NCBI GenBank assembly: GCA_003254925.1 | Contig: QANZ01037829.1 | Location: 193,823 to 257,822, forward strand | Source: Chamaecrista fasciculata | Taxonomy: Eukaryota; Streptophyta; Magnoliopsida; Fabales; Fabaceae | Reading direction: 5' to 3' | DNA length: 64,000 bases | Shown here: piece by piece, positions 41,401-55,411 of the stretch | Numbering within the stretch: position 1 is the stretch's first letter | Layout of the letters: each line of letters begins with the position of its first letter | Notes under the pieces: model-generated | Databases searched by the model: none | What the model saw: only the letters and a program-made list of their open reading frames with translations | What the model was told of the DNA's origin: nothing | Made by a program: the position numbers and the translations under genes

Positions 41401-44057
41401 TTATTTTAAATATTTGCTAAATGCCACCAGAGAAGTTACTAACTGTCTCCTGTTTGCCTTCTTAGACAGAAAGCTTAAATTAGAAACTGTCAAAGTTAAT
41501 GGCCTTCTGAAGTGATGGTGTTCTTTATTCTGCTTCATTATAGGCCAGATCGCTATGTGCCATTGTTTGGTGATTATTCCTATGATCCTTCAAAATGGAG
41601 GCCCAGTGTGCCATTTGTGGAACAATTGCGAGCTTTTCAAGAACTTATTAATGAAGGAAAGGTGAATGATTTCTATCCATCTAGTTTTTACTTAAGCTTT
41701 CCCAGTTGTCTAACAGCATCTTGATGAATAGAGTAATTTTGATTTGGAAGTCCGGGCCATTAAATAAGGGCGGCCCGCTCCCACTAGGTGGGGTCTGGGG
41801 AGGGTCAAGATGTACGCGACTTTACCCCTACTTTGTAGAGAAGCTGTTTCCAGGCCATTATTTTGTTAAAATATATGTCACTACTGAACAAGTTATAATG
41901 CCAGTAAATTTCAATTAGTATATTTTAGTGCTGCGTTTATATAAAATATGGAATTGTAGTCTACTTGCTCATGCTTAAATACTGGACTTTAGCAAAAGGG
42001 AAGTATAAGACTACTCTGCTAGTCTACTGTCTTGTGTTCTATGCCGTAGATCCTAGCGGCCCATAAGTTTGTAGAGGAGGACAAACTATAAAATGCAATG
42101 TTCTCAAGTTAGTGAATACCCACTTATTGAGGGATTGGATTTTTGGTACTCCTATAGGAATACCTTATCCCTACTTTCTTGGACTTCTATTTGTTTGGAT
42201 CTGATCAACATGGATCCACTACATCCTGTTTTTTATTACTGTAAAATGCCTGGTTTCTCAGCACAATGTAATGTACATTCTGACATGCACGTTTCCTAGT
42301 AGTATTTGTGATAGTAATTAATTTTGCATGCATCAGGTACGCTACATTGGCGTGTCAAATGAGACTTCATATGGAGTGATGGAGTTTGTCCATGCCGCTA
42401 AGGTTGAAGGGCTTCCCAAGATTGTCAGTATCCAAAACAGCTACAGTTTGCTTGTTAGATTGCGTTTTGAAGGTAAGTCCCTAAGTGTCATGAACCCAAT
42501 CTTATTTGTATCATCTTGCTTTGTGGTGCAAAACTGCTGTTGCCTTTATGTCCTGAAAACTTCAGACTTGGACATAAATTTCATAGCATTTCCTTGGTAA
42601 CAGAAAGCTTTTCCCAAACAGTCAAAGAAGTAACACCTTTTTCTAGTATAAGGTTTGAAGTGGACAGCTTAATAACTATTCAAGTCTAAATACTTCAATA
42701 TTCAATCCTGACTATAGCTGTCTTTCACTTTTGAGATTTTGCTTATAATTCTCTCTTTGTCCGATATATTTGTAGTTGACCTTGTTGAAGTTTGTCACCC
42801 AAAGAATTGCAATATTGGCTTACTATCCTATTCCCCTCTTGGAGGCGGATCACTGACCGGAAAATATATTGATATAAATTCTGAAGCTGCAAAAAAGGGA
42901 AGATTGAACCTCTTCCCTGGCTACATGGAAAGATATAACAAATCTACGGCACGGGTATGCTACAAATTTTGTTTGAAGTATTAAGTCGTGATAAATATCT
43001 TAATGAGTATGCTATTAAATAAATGAGATTATGGATTTCCTGCAAAAAGTATCTCTTAAGTCAGTTATTTCTATGGTGATAATTTTGTGTTTTTGTTAAA
43101 AAAATAGATACTTGTTTGCATGACAATGCAATTGAAAATGCTCTATATAGGATCGAATTAATGATAGTTTTTTAGGTGTTTATCCATAACGAACCTTCGC
43201 AAAAGAGTTATTGATAGTTTACATTGCATCAAAAATGCTTATATTGTATCAAAGAAAAAAATGCATTATATTTTAGGATAGAATTATTGACATCCTTTAG
43301 AAGCAATGGGGTGTTTTACCTCCCAACAAGCAATGGAATGGAATTCAATGCAAGTCATTTACCATATTTGGCTTAGGGCAAGACTAGGATGAAATTTACC
43401 ATATTTGGAGAGCTTGAAAAAAATAGAGTAAACTAACAATTTAATCCCTGAAAGATCATCGCCCTGACAACTCGGTCCCTGGAAGATTAAAATACACATT
43501 TAGTCCCTGAAAGATCAAAACGGTATACTTTTTAGTCCTTAAATGATTAAAATGACATACTATTTACTCCATAAAAATGACTAATTGGTATACCATTTTG
43601 ATCTTTCAGAGATTAAACTGTACATTTCAATCTTTCAGAGACCGTGTTGTCAGCTCGATGATCTTTCAAGGATCAAATTGTTAATTTACTCAAAAAATAT
43701 ATATCTAATAGTATTTAAATTTTACCATTTGATTGATGCTATTGTATTATCTTGAACTTCCACGTTAAGCCAGTTTAATGTGGACCTTTCCTTAATGTGA
43801 TTGTTACTTAATGTCAGGAAGCAACAATACAATATCTGGAGGTGGCCAAGAAGCATGGCCTATCTCCAGTTCAGCTATCACTTGGGTTTGCAAGAGATCG
43901 TCCATTTATGACGAGCTCCATTATTGGTGCAACCTCTGTTGACCAGCTCAAAGAAGACATTGATGCTTTTACAGAAACTGAGCGCCCTTTGCCACCGGAT
44001 GTCATGGCAGATATTGAAGATGTTTTTAAGAGATACAAAGATCCTACCATCTTTTAA
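38476..44057 (+). CDS. Aldo-keto reductase, Tas-like, probably plastid-targeted
   Basis: Eight exons (38476-38712, 39500-39595, 39992-40075, 40427-40587, 41544-41661, 42337-42472, 42776-42954, 43818-44057) total 1251 bases, 416 residues. The first ~50 residues are rich in Ser, Thr and Arg with few acidic residues (MATSLSFSATPFASSS), like a chloroplast transit peptide. The TIM-barrel begins LQYRKLGDSDLNISEITFGT. The AKR tetrad is visible: Asp in NILDTAEA, Tyr in the following YPIPMKKETQGRT, Lys in IILATKVCG, His in LLQIHWPDRY. The Tas-type GRTDLYVGSWL and GVSNETSYGVMEF motifs and the terminal GATSVDQLKEDIDAF NADPH-site loop are present. The closest match I know is Arabidopsis At1g04420, whose substrate is not known to me. 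Intron 5 holds a SINE-like fragment and intron 7 a foldback MITE. An N lies in intron 1 at 39308. Confidence 0.94.
41755..41855 (-). mobile_element. Truncated SINE-like fragment in intron 5 of the aldo-keto reductase
   Basis: The plus strand has GGGCGGCCCGCTCCCACTAG, then GTGGGGTCTGGGGAGGGTCA, then TTACCCCTACTTTGTAGAGA and GCTGTTTCCAG. This word order is characteristic of the Au-type SINE repeats common in angiosperms, read in reverse. The part that should contain the tRNA-like promoter boxes is absent. I have no target duplication to define the ends, so the borders are approximate. Confidence 0.5.
43426..43691. mobile_element. Foldback MITE, GAGTAAAC family, copy 2 (intron 7 of the aldo-keto reductase)
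   Basis: Left end GAGTAAACTAACAATTTAAT, right end AATTGTTAATTTACTC, with self-complementary GTCCCTGAAAGATCA/TGATCTTTCAGAG words throughout. A-rich flanks (AAAAAATA on both sides) are the likely target duplication. This is the best preserved of the three copies and lies wholly within the intron 42955-43817. Confidence 0.7.
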
Positions 44058-44737
44058 CTGCTTCAAACTTCTTTCACTATTGTTTTCCCATTGGTTTTAC
44101 TTGGGAAAATTTGTATGGAAGTATGACTCAAAATAGTATTCCCAGCTAACATTATATTTATTTTGTTATATATAAATAATTTAATTATCCAGTTTTAAGA
44201 ATTGTAATAAAGAACTACAGTTAAGGAACCAATTTTCTGGAGAGCAATGTCAAAAGAGTTCGGGTTGCTATATTTTCAGTAATATAGTAATATACAGACA
44301 GTCTGAAGAGTAAAAAAACATTTAATAATAAAATTATTTATGGTGTGATTATTTTCGTTAAATTTGGATGTTTAACATCACTATTATTTATTTTTGAAAA
44401 AAATGATTTTTTTTCAAAAAAAAAATGGAAGATGATGAAAATACTGTTATAACAGTTTATTTTTATTAAAAATATAAATTGATTAAAAAACGTCTTAACA
44501 AATACAAACATTTTTTTTATTCTTTGGCTTCAAATATTTTTTTGGTGAAAATCTTTGGCTTCAAGTATGTTGATGCAAGAGAGATCATGCTGATAGCCAC
44601 ATGGCAAAGACGTTTAGTTAGTTTGAGGACGTGGATGTAGTGTGAGAAGCGCGCCAATATCTGAGCGCTATTTCTTTTGAGCTTTACACTTCCCTAAACA
44701 GGTGAGTATATGTGACCATTACTTCCCTCTCATTTCG

Positions 44738-44780
<43 letters not shown>

Positions 44781-45184
44781 TCATCTGCATTCTGCAACTT
44801 TTCCCATGGCTTCTTTGCTTAATCTAATCTTTTCTCAGAAATCCGGCACATTCTGCTAATTCATCTCCGTTTGCTGAATTCAATTGTACATTCAATTCAA
44901 TTCTTCGTCGGCTGTGGATCAAGTGAATACCACACCCGGTACTTCCTCTCGGAATATTGACGCTTCGGATCTTTCCTACTTCATCTTCTTTATTTTCATT
45001 TTCAGGCCGATTCTCATCTGTTTTCTCTTTTCTTTTTTTTGGAAAGATTTGATGAGAGGCCGAATGAGAAAGCCATAAGCATCTATGAAGACTGGGGCAC
45101 GAAAGTCGCTGCCGCACAACCTGATGCAGTTGTTGTCCTTTGATCTTTGTCTTCGGCGGTTTCCGTACGATTTTCTCAGATGGA
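44058..45184 (+). promoter_or_regulatory. Spacer, CT-repeat leader and probable 5' UTR of PRAF
   Basis: Spacer follows the aldo-keto reductase stop. A perfect (CT)n tract of about 37 bases lies at 44741-44777, some 400 bases before the predicted PRAF start. CT/GA tracts are common in plant 5' UTRs and core promoters. The sequence from about 44780 to 45184 reads as leader and may contain an intron. No other coding frame is convincing. Confidence 0.45.
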
Positions 45185-48100
45185 ATGGCAGATCTTGCTA
45201 ATAATGGAAATGTTAAACCAGTCAGTTTCGCCAAACTTTCCTCTCTGTTTCTTCTAACTTGTTTTTCTATAATTGATCTGTTTCCTAGCCGAAAAAACCA
45301 TGAGATTTGATGTCCTTAGGTATCTATGATCTTTGCATTATTTGAGTTTTCTCAGGAATCAGTGAGCTTAACTAAGCCTAGATGCCTAATAGTATATTTA
45401 GTTCAGGAGAGTATTTATTTTTTTGTCATCGTATTGCACTTAGAGGTGAATGTCGTTATCTTGAATATTGGAACTTAGAAACTTATGGCTATTAGTCGAA
45501 CTCCCGTACAAATTCTTATATGGAACTCTTGACAGTATCAAACTATCAGCCATATCGGAATTTTTTTTCTGGTTGGTTAAGTCTATACATGATCCAGAAG
45601 TTAAAGAAGGCAGTAAAGAGAAACTGGCGTGCCTAGTAGGTATAGTGTTGGCACAGTAAAAAAAAAAGAAAAAGAAAATGGATTATTTTAGTTGACTTAA
45701 CATCAATAGCTGACGTAGTGACATTCTAGGAGGGGCAGAATGAGCAACTGCCTGAAGTATCAAGATTACCTATGCTGAAGAAGCAAAAGAAGTAGGGGAT
45801 TGGAAAGTTTTATTGAGGATTGCAAATGGCTGAAAAAGTGAAAATCAGCACCATCTGATCTGGAAAATATATGCTTGAAATCACGTTTATATTTGTTAAG
45901 AATCTGATTCTTAACAATATTCAACAGAGAGTGTGGAAGTAATTTTTTCTTCTTCAAAAAATTTTTCATTCCTGAAATAATTATTTGTTGGAATTAACTG
46001 ATTATGTTCTACGAAAGATTATGTTGATTAGGAGCTTCATCTACTAACATTTAATTTCTTTCTTAACTTTGTGTGAAGGCGCTTATTGCTTTGAAAAAAG
46101 GCACTCAGTTAATTAAGTATAGTCGGCAAGGGAAGCCAAAATTTTGCTTGTTCAGACTCTCAGCGGTTAGTTTTCACTGAAAAACATTGAATTTAGGTCC
46201 CAGCAATTGATACTCCTAATGAGATATTTTCATATGAATGATTTCAATTTAAGTGACATTAACAGGATGAAACAACATTGATCTGGATAAGTCACAGAGG
46301 GGAAAGGAATCTGAATTTGTCTTCAGTTTCACGTATTATCCCTGGACAGAGAACTGTAAGTTAAATACTTGGTCTTTGAATGCTCGTCAATTTATACTTG
46401 TCTTAACACCCTCCTAAATGTTGCTTCTTTTTCTTTTTTGTTTCTTTGCAGCCTGTCTTTGGAAGATATTTGTGCCCTGAAAAGGAATATCTGTCATTTT
46501 CACTTCTATATAAAAATGGTGAACGATCGCTTGATCTGGTTAGAAAATATGGCAACTCTAGCAATAAATTTAAATTGTGAGTTAAACAAGTATGAAGATT
46601 TGCTTCCCCTTTTCATATTTATAGATCTGCAAGGACAAAGCTGAAGCAGATATCTGGTTTTCCGGCCTTAAGGCATTAATATGTTCCGGACAGCGTCCTA
46701 GGCATAGGCATACCAGAAGTGACTTTTCTGATGTAAGTTTTAACAGAAAACCTTTGATTGATCTTTTCATCTTCAATTTCTTTTGGTTTACAAAATGTCA
46801 TTGGATTCATAATTGTTTTTCCTTCTTTATTCAAATATCCGGAGGGTCAATACCTCATTTTCTTTGCAATTAAAGTGGAACTTACTTCACAATATCAGCA
46901 GAATCTTGTTCCAAAATCTATAATATATCTGAGGAATATAAGTACTCTTCACTGTTTTCAAGTTACTACTTTCTCCCAAGATGTTGGCTTTGATTTTTCT
47001 TGCATTTTAGTTTCTTCTTGTTCCTTTTTCACAATCTAGGATTTCATATAAATGGTTTTGATGAAATTTTATAACAATTTGGAATGAATAGAGTTGTATA
47101 CTTTAAAAACGTAATCCAAAATTGGGTCTTAAGTCTTAACTCTCATACTCTCTCTCTCTCTCTCTCTCTTGTTTTTTTAGGAAGAAAATGCTGTTTAGAA
47201 CTTTGTGTTTCGTAGAAATATGAATAAGCCGGCAATTGTTTCACCTATATAAAATTGGGAAACTTCATTATCAACTAATTTTATTTTCTGATATTTGAGA
47301 TCCTGCATTAATCCATCTTGTAAAATGCTTAAAGAGGTTATTGTTTTTCTGAATTCAGTAAATGTGATCCACTGAAATATTTCTTTTCATGCAGTGACCA
47401 CTCTTTACAGTTCTGTATTTTCTTAGCATTTTAATTGGTGATTTATTTGAATTTCAGCAACGAGGTAGCATTGACTTCACTCAGAATGGTTATCCTTTTG
47501 ATGCTACACTAGATTATACATCAAACGTTGCCCATGGTCGGGTCTCCATTGATTCAGTTTCTCGTGAATCTCTACTGAGTTGGGGTAGCTCAGATGTGGG
47601 GTCAGAACGTGTAAATATGCAATTAAGGGCGAGTGCTGGAGATAATTTCCGTGTTAGTGTGTCAAGTAGTCATAGCTGTTCAAGTACAGGTTCTGGACCA
47701 GATGACATAGAGTCACTTGGTGATGTTTATATTTGGGGAGAGCTTTGGACAGATGGGGTTTCATCTGATCGGGTGGGGAGTCAGGTCCCTTCAAAGGCAG
47801 ATGTGCTCATTCCGAAGCTATTAGAGTCAAATGTTGTTCTTGATGTTCAACAGATTGCATCCGGTGTACGCCACATTGCTCTAGTTACAAGGCAGGGAGA
47901 GATTTTTACTTGGGGAGATGAATCTGGGGGTAGACTTGGTCATGGGGTCGATAAAGGCTTTAGTCGGCCCCATCTCGTTGAGTTCCTGGCAGTTGCTAAT
48001 GTGGAATATGTTGCATGCGGGGAATATCATACATGTGCGGTATCTTCATCCGGTGATCTATACTCTTGGGGTGATGGTACCCACCTGGCTGGACTTCTTG

Positions 48101-51100
48101 GTCATGGAACCGATGTTGGCCACTGGCTACCAAAGAGGGTTAATGGCCCTTTGGAAGGACTTCAAGTTTTATTTGTTGCATGTGGCACATGGCATTCAGC
48201 ATTGGCAACCTCCAATGGAAAATTGTTCACTTTTGGTGATGGTACATTTGGTGTCTTGGGCCATGGAGATCAAGAGAATGTGTCATATCCAAGGGAAGTA
48301 CAATCATTGAGCGGACTGAAGACTATACAGGTTGCATGCGGAGTATGGCACACTGCAGCTATTGTAGAGGTTATGGGCCAGGCTGGTTCACATGTTTTAT
48401 CCAGGAAGCTCTTCACCTGGGGCGATGGTGACAAATATCGTTTGGGTCATGGTAACAAGGAAACTTACCTTCAACCCACCTGTGTCTCTGCACTTATTGA
48501 ATTTAATTTTCAACAGATAGCGTGTGGGCACACTATGACTGTTGCCCTCACTACATCAGGCCACGTCTTCACCATGGGAGGCACTGCATACGGTCAATTA
48601 GGAAATCCTCTTTCTGACGGAAAAGCACCTATCCAAGTGAAAGATAAGCTGGTTGGTGAATTTGTTGAGGAAATAGCGTGTGGAGAACATCATGTTGCTG
48701 CCTTAACATCAAGAAGTGAACTATATACTTGGGGAAAAGGTGCCAATGGAAGATTGGGACATGGAGACATAGAAGACCGAAAGTCTCCAACGTTGGTGGA
48801 AGGCTTGAGAGATAGGCATGTAAAAACCATTTCATGTGGCTCAAACTTCACATCTTGTGTATGCGTCCATAAATGGGTCTCTGGAGTTGACCAATCTATT
48901 TGTACTGGTTGTCGGCAACCATTTGGTTTTACTAGAAAAAGGCACAATTGTTATCATTGTGGATTGGTGATTTGTCATTCTTGTAGCTCCAAAAAGGCAG
49001 TGAAAGCAGCATTGGCTCCAACACCAGGAAAACCACATCGTGTGTGTGATGCATGTTATGCAAAGCTTAAAGCTGTTGAGGCTTCTAGTGATTTCAATTT
49101 TAGTAGAAGAGCTACCCCTCCTCGTAGATCCACAGAAAGCAAGGAAAGAATCGAATGGGTGGAGACAAGGTCAAGAGTTCTCTTATCTCCCATCACAGAA
49201 CCTGTAAAATACCTTGAGATTAAGACTAATAAGGCTGGAGCTAAATATGATTCCTCTTCTATAGTCCGAGCTTCTCAAGTTCCATCACTTATACAATTGA
49301 AAGATATTGCATTTCCAAGTTCATTGAGCGCCCTTCAGAATGCCTTCAAGCCAGTTATACCTCCTCCAAGCCCACCACGAACACCACCTGCCAATTCAAG
49401 ACCTTCATCACCTTATGCAAGAAAACCCAGCCCACCACGTTCCTCTCCTGGATTTTCTAAAAGCGTCATAGACAGTTTGAGGAAGACAAATGAGGTTTTG
49501 AACCAAGAAGTCTCGAAATTGCATAAACAAGTAAGTTTCATACCACTACAACTCTGGCAATGACTTGGTTTATTTTTGCGAGGATTAGGATTTAGGAACA
49601 TATGTTACATTAATAATCTTATGGATATTCCTTTTCATGAATATAGAATCGAACTATGAAGCAGAAGACTGACATGCAAGAAGGGGAAATACAGAAGCTT
49701 CAGAGAAATGTTCAGGAAGCCACCTCATTGGCTGGAGAGAAATCTTCCAAGCATCAAGTAGCAATGCAGTTTATAAAATCTATCACAGATCAGGTATCTT
49801 TATTCTGTATTGCTACATCAACGATGAACTTTTTTCACCAAATTAAATAAAAGTTATTGCTCCATTGGTATAAAAAAGAAATGCAGTGTATCTTCAAAAA
49901 AGAATGAATTTTTTTTTGCAAATACGTACTCATTTGCAACTCTTCCTGTGAAATTTGTTGTGTACTCAAAATACACAAACGAGTATCAAACCACAAGGAA
50001 GCAAAACTATAATCGTTCTTTCAAGTTGCTGACTTTTAATTGTTTATTTAGGTAGACTAAACCATTAATGCATGATAGATGCTTTTATATGCACTCAATT
50101 AGAATTTCTAGCTAATCATTCAAGCTAGCTGGAGTTAATGCTGATTTCCGTTATATTCAGCTGAAGGAAATGATGGACAAGTTGCCACCAGAGATTTCAG
50201 ACAATGAGATACTAAAAACCGTGCATGATAAGGTTGAAGATTTTCTAAGAGAAAATACACAATCTGAAGTTTCCTCCTTGAAATCAAACTTAGAGTCGGA
50301 CCAACAAAACCCGACTAGTATACCTACTTTAGATTGTGACTCTTCTAAACCGCAAGAACAAAAACTGGAAGTAAATGTAGAGGCCACAGTGACTGACACA
50401 TCTCAAGATGGAGGAAGTGCTCCGCAAGAAAGTAATGGATCATCAACAGGATCATCGACAGGAGTAGCAGTGCCTTCACAAAGCTCAGAATATGGTTCAG
50501 GATCCCTTAACCCTTCAAGATCTAGGAGAGAAGCAGAAACAGAAACCATCGAACAATTTGTTCCTGGTGTTTACGTGACGCTCATAGTACGACCCAATGG
50601 TACTAAACTTTTCAAACGAGTTAGATTCAGGTACAAGTGTTACTTTACAATTTAACAGACTCAACATTTCTGATTTCTGTTCCAATATGCTGTGTGTATC
50701 TCTCTGAACGCACCCTTTTTATACTTTGTTAATACTTCATTACATTGGTAAAATTTATGTCTTAATGGAGGTCTGAATGACTTAAACTAATAGATAGGAT
50801 AAATTACAGGTACTTGTGGTATGTCGGATTATGCCTTGTGTGATTTTTCCAGTTTCACTTAAAGACCTGAGTTTATCGTCATTAAGCAGTTAGAGTACTT
50901 ATGATTTCGTTCCATCAATTTTAACAGAAAATATATTTTTATTATACAATTTTACCTCGCCTCAAAGAATTGTTGATTCTTAGTTTGATTACCCTGAAGG
51001 GTTCGCTTATTGCTCTTATTTTCCATTTTGATGATGAACATTGTTATTTCGTCTCGATGTTAGAATCCACTTGACTTGTCTAATTTTAGCATCGGAGTAG

Positions 51101-51352
51101 TGTTTTTCTTACATAAGTTATTTCTGCTTTTCAACATTTCCTGTCCTCTCTAATGTTTTATATTTATTTTCTCGCTGCAGTAAGAGAAGGTTCGATGCAC
51201 ATCAGGCAGAAGAATGGTGGAGCAAAAACAAAGATAGGTTGCTTAGGAAATATAGTCCATCAGCGACAAATTTAACAGCTGCTGAGCCACCTAGTGCCCC
51301 ACGACCACCTGCTGAGGAGAATAATATTGAGGCATCACCTTCCTATTCTTAG
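45185..51352 (+). CDS. PRAF1: PH-RCC1-FYVE-BRX domain protein (PRAF family)
   Basis: Nine exons (45185-45220, 46079-46165, 46266-46355, 46452-46538, 46625-46732, 47458-49530, 49647-49793, 50161-50630, 51181-51352) total 3270 bases, 1089 residues. In order: an N-terminal PH domain ([28 protein letters not shown], then [11 protein letters not shown]); about seven RCC1 blades coded mostly by the 2-kb exon (repeated [13 protein letters not shown]-type motifs); a variant FYVE zinc finger ([20 protein letters not shown], then CHSCSSKKA and CDACYAKL); a coiled coil ([16 protein letters not shown]); and a C-terminal BRX domain ([17 protein letters not shown], then [20 protein letters not shown]). Such proteins bind phosphoinositides and can act as guanine-nucleotide exchange factors for small GTPases. 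The start [12 protein letters not shown] resembles the MADP start of PRAF1, but exon 1 is the least certain part of the model. The large single exon carrying the RCC1 repeats is normal for the family. Confidence 0.93.
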
Positions 51353-53096
51353 CTTCCTATAGAAGGTTAGTTTGATGATCGAAATGATAGACTTGATTAG
51401 CTTCTTAAGCTTCTTCATAGGCATTACATTAGTATGATGATATGACATAGAATAGCAACAGTATCAATATACTCGATGTAAAAGTTATCTTAATTAGGCA
51501 CATTAGCTCAAGTACGTGCGTTGAGTCAGAAGATTGTGTTCAAGAGCGTTATGCAATGCAATATAACTCCTTTTTGAGGAGTGTTAGAAACTTCTATACG
51601 GCAAACGATTTAGAGGTAGGAAAATCATTTTTTATTGATGTGCAGTGCGCCCTCTGTCTTCCTCATTTACTGTCCCTCTCTTCAACTGCAGATTTAATTG
51701 ACAAAATCTGCTTTGCATATTTTTTTTCTTTTTCGTTCTATAACACACATAACTTCTTATAATGACCTTTATATGGATGTTTGAACTATGATTGCTGAGT
51801 CTGTTGAGCTTTTAGATGAACATTTAAATTATGAATAGCAACGTATTATTAGATTATGATGAAATCCGGTGCGCTAATATTAGTCTACTTGAACTCACAT
51901 TTACTTTCTTTTTAAACTAATATTCTTTGTATGTAAACAAATATTTTATCTATATACATTTTAATTATGCTCTAATGGTTAATCTAAGTTTGTCATTAGT
52001 ATTAGCTCAAAAAGTCAGAATTTTTATGCACAACGAAAATGACTCATTTGTTGGCAAAAAAAAAAAAAAGACTCATTTCAGTGCAGAAGATGACTGATGA
52101 GAATGTGCACTCATATTAAACTGGTGAAATGAAAATAGCGTTCAATCTTAATATTTAATTCTCTGTTATGCGTCAACAGTTAAATCTCTCAAATTTTCTT
52201 TCTTCTATAAATGATTTTTTTTCTTTTTATAGTTTAATGCTGTGAAGTTCCTTTCTATTGTTTTGGCCAAACTGCAAAGTTAATTTCAATTTTGGAAAAA
52301 TAACTTACTTATTCACTGCATTCTCAGTTCTCACAATGAAGAAAAAAATAGTTAAGTTCGAAAACAAATGAAGTAATCATATTAATAATTTATATGTGGG
52401 GTCATATGGGAAGGTAAGCTTATAGCTAGCATCATATACAGTGTTATAGAATATGGAAATATATAGATCCTCTATATTTCCATTTTTTATATCTTTTTAG
52501 AGTTAAAAGAGAGAAAGAAATAAATGCATATATATATATAGGTCCCACAAAATAATATATACAAAGAAAGTTCCATTTGCTTCTACCTCCCTAATTCTTG
52601 CGTCGGCGGACAAGCACATGCTTTTAGCAGAGGCCAGAGAATAACCCTGATTTTTTCGGCCAAAAAAAAAGACCCTGATTTTTCAGTCCCATTGTTGTCT
52701 AACCTAATAGTATATACTTCATGTTACAAAAGGAAAAACCTAATAGTATATACTTCGTCTCATCTTAATCTCCATCTCAACATCATTATTTCATATCATT
52801 TCTACCCCTATACAAATTAAAAAAATCCATAATCATATTTCAACCAATCACAATCATTACATACCCTTTTATATAATTTCACACTCTATTATACATCATT
52901 TTCTCTCAAACCATCCAAACACCACTATATCATTTCATCTCATCCTAATTTCAACATCATCTCATCTCATTTCATAGGTTGAGATTGGATTGAGATTGGA
53001 AGTTGCGAAACAGCCCCTAAATCACCAACTTCATTTGGTTTGGTCTTATTTTCAAAGGAGGAAAACCGTCTCTTGATTTCTATGTAAATCATTAAG
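51353..53096. other. PRAF 3' flank and repeat debris
   Basis: 3' UTR candidate sequence, then spacer. About 52745-52925 is a diverged relative of the right half of the TIR element at 2984-4586: it shares CCTATACAAATT, CACAATCATTACATACCC and a CCATCCAAACACC end. No gene recognised. Confidence 0.4.
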
Positions 53097-53750
53097 GAGA
53101 CGTTTGGTAAACAGATTATTTTTTTATTTTTGAGAATCACATTTTCAAGAATGTGATTCCTAGGAATAAGATTCCCAAGATTATAAGAATGTTTATTTGG
53201 ATGAGTTAAAATAATCATATGATTATTTTGTAATATTCCCATTAATGTTACAATCTTGTGTTTGATTCAACTTTGATATTTCTGGGAATGTTTAATACTT
53301 TTACAAATATGCCCTTGACTTTTTATTCTCAATTAATAGTTTATCAAAAATAGAAATTGTTCAAAACAATTCATGAGAAAAATACTGTATCATAAAGAAA
53401 TAATTATATCATAATTAAAATTTCTTCTGCACTTCAAGGCGGTAGAGAGTTGTAGAACGACAAAGAGAAAAAGTGGCAAGGGTTTGTAGAGAAAAAATTA
53501 ATTAGGGGAAATTAATTAGAAGTAATAAAGTCATTTTGGATGAGAAAAATAATCCCATTTCATGGGATTAGACTAATCCCACCTCCTAAGGTGGGATTAA
53601 AAAATAACTATTTTAGGAAATTATGCTATTCTTGGGAATACAATGTTCCCGGGACTAATTTTTCAATTCGCGTACCAAACGGAAGATTATTTTAGTCCGG
53701 AACTCATAATCTTGGAACTATTTTTTCAATCTGTGTACCAAATGCCTCGA
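53097..53750. mobile_element. Probable TIR MITE (GAGRCRTTTGGTA ends)
   Basis: GAGACGTTTGGTAAACAGAT at the left and ATCTGTGTACCAAATGCCTC at the right are inverted repeats with three mismatches. The interior is rich in GGGAATG/CATTCCC-like words (AGAATGTGATTCC, CTTGGGAATAC). No transposase frame, and I could not settle on a target duplication. The ends resemble Harbinger- or hAT-type MITEs. Confidence 0.45.
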
Positions 53751-53970
53751 AGGGAATTTTGTATATATGGATCAATCAGCAGATAATCATGTGTTTAAGT
53801 AATTTGATTCCTTATATCAATATGGAGGCAAAGATGTAATATTTATGATTTTCAATTGATTATGTTTAAAGTCTCTCAAAATAAATTTCACTATCATCAA
53901 GGATTTTTTTAAAAATAAAACAACAACAAAAATTTATGATCGATCATAATAGAGAAAATATAAAATAAAC

Positions 53971-54480
53971 TTTTTTTTGGCGTGATACATAATTCATTCA
54001 TAAGTAAGACAAAACCAAGCACAGTATAAATAAAACACACAGCAAAATAATTCAATCCCTCCCTAGCATTAACAACAACACTAGACAAAACATCAACTGA
54101 CGAAAGTGGAGGGTTTGCAACACATCCAAGAGAACCCATCTTTGTGTCAAAGAAATTGGTAAGACAATTAGCTGCTAAGTTAACGGATCTAGGGATTCAA
54201 CTAAAGCTACAACTATATAAAGAACTGGAAACACAAAAAAAAAACTCAGACCAAATTGACATCGTGGGATTTCAGATCCAAAACACCGCCGCCACAAAAC
54301 CCCATAAACTTGAAAACTACTGTCGCAAAAGACATACAGAAAAGAGCACCGCTGCAAAAGGCCAAAGCTGAGAGGCGCCGCCAGTAACCCTAATGTGAAA
54401 TAGGGTGAAATCTCTTATGAAAGAGAGAGGTAATCCCTCACAGAAAGGAGTTTGAGAGAGAACTCAACTCTTATGAGAGA
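53971..54480 (-). mobile_element. Degenerate, internally deleted LINE remnant
   Basis: On minus, the upper part (54240-54480) reads like a LINE 5' leader with GGGTTACTGGCGGCGCC. The lower part (about 53971-54180) reads like the RNase H-like C-terminus (LAANCLTNFFDTKMGSLGC) ending in an A run (T run 53971-53978 on plus). The RT region is missing. No clear target duplication. The assignment is tentative; it may instead be a short non-autonomous retroelement. Confidence 0.35.
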
Positions 54481-55411
54481 GAGAAATTTTTGGGTGGCGA
54501 TAATGATATGTAATGATAATAAATAATAAATATATAAAGGATTTTAAATAATTTTTTTAATTAACTAAGTTGACATGAACGTATATACTTTTGAGGGTAT
54601 TTTTAGAAAAAAATAATTTAACTTATATATATATACATACATATATATCGTATTTTCAATGACCCAAAGATAAACAGGAAACACTTTCTCAGCAAAGACA
54701 AAACAGGAAACAGCCTCCAAGTTTTGGAAATAAAGTAGAACAAAATAGTATTATTTCTTTTTTTTTTTTTTTACATTCTGATAAATAAGTTTACTTAAAA
54801 TATAATTTTTAAATTAAATTTTAAATGATTTTATAATAAAAATAAAGTAGATTACAAATATAAGTACTGAGCATTATAATACTAATAATCGAATGTTGTT
54901 ATGGATTTGAGCCAATAATCCTTTCAATGAGCATTTTTCGCTGACAAAGTCTTTGAAAACTAAATACTAAATCTATGCTATCATACAAAAGAGAATAAAT
55001 TAATTATTTCATTAATGGTTGTTTATTTTTATATTTTATCATTTTGTTGACTTGTTTTATTTTCATAAGATAACAAAGTGTCACTTTCTTAATCTCATTT
55101 AAAAAAAAAAATGATAATGAAGGGTCGCCCACAACCACAAGCCTAGGATGAAGCATCCAAGAAAATCAGAGTAGTGATTATAGTCCTAATCGTTGAGTGC
55201 TATCCCACTTATGGAATGGAATTGCAATGGTAATACATAAGATTAGTGAACCCCACCTGCCTAATCTTTCTTTCTCTTGTTTTTTGGAAATTTTTTTGCT
55301 TGTGCCTTTGTTGACAATGAAAGCGTAGGAACAGACACTACTAAAATGGATTAACGTTGATCTGATCCTATATAAAGTTCTTGAAATTGGTTTGAAATTA
55401 ATTAATAATTA
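54481..55411. other. Intergenic spacer
   Basis: AT-rich, no gene or well-bounded repeat seen. Confidence 0.4.

Noticed and set aside
54144-54371. 75-codon plus-strand frame as a small gene
   Set aside because: It lies within a LINE-like remnant read on the other strand and has no recognisable domain or upstream signals.
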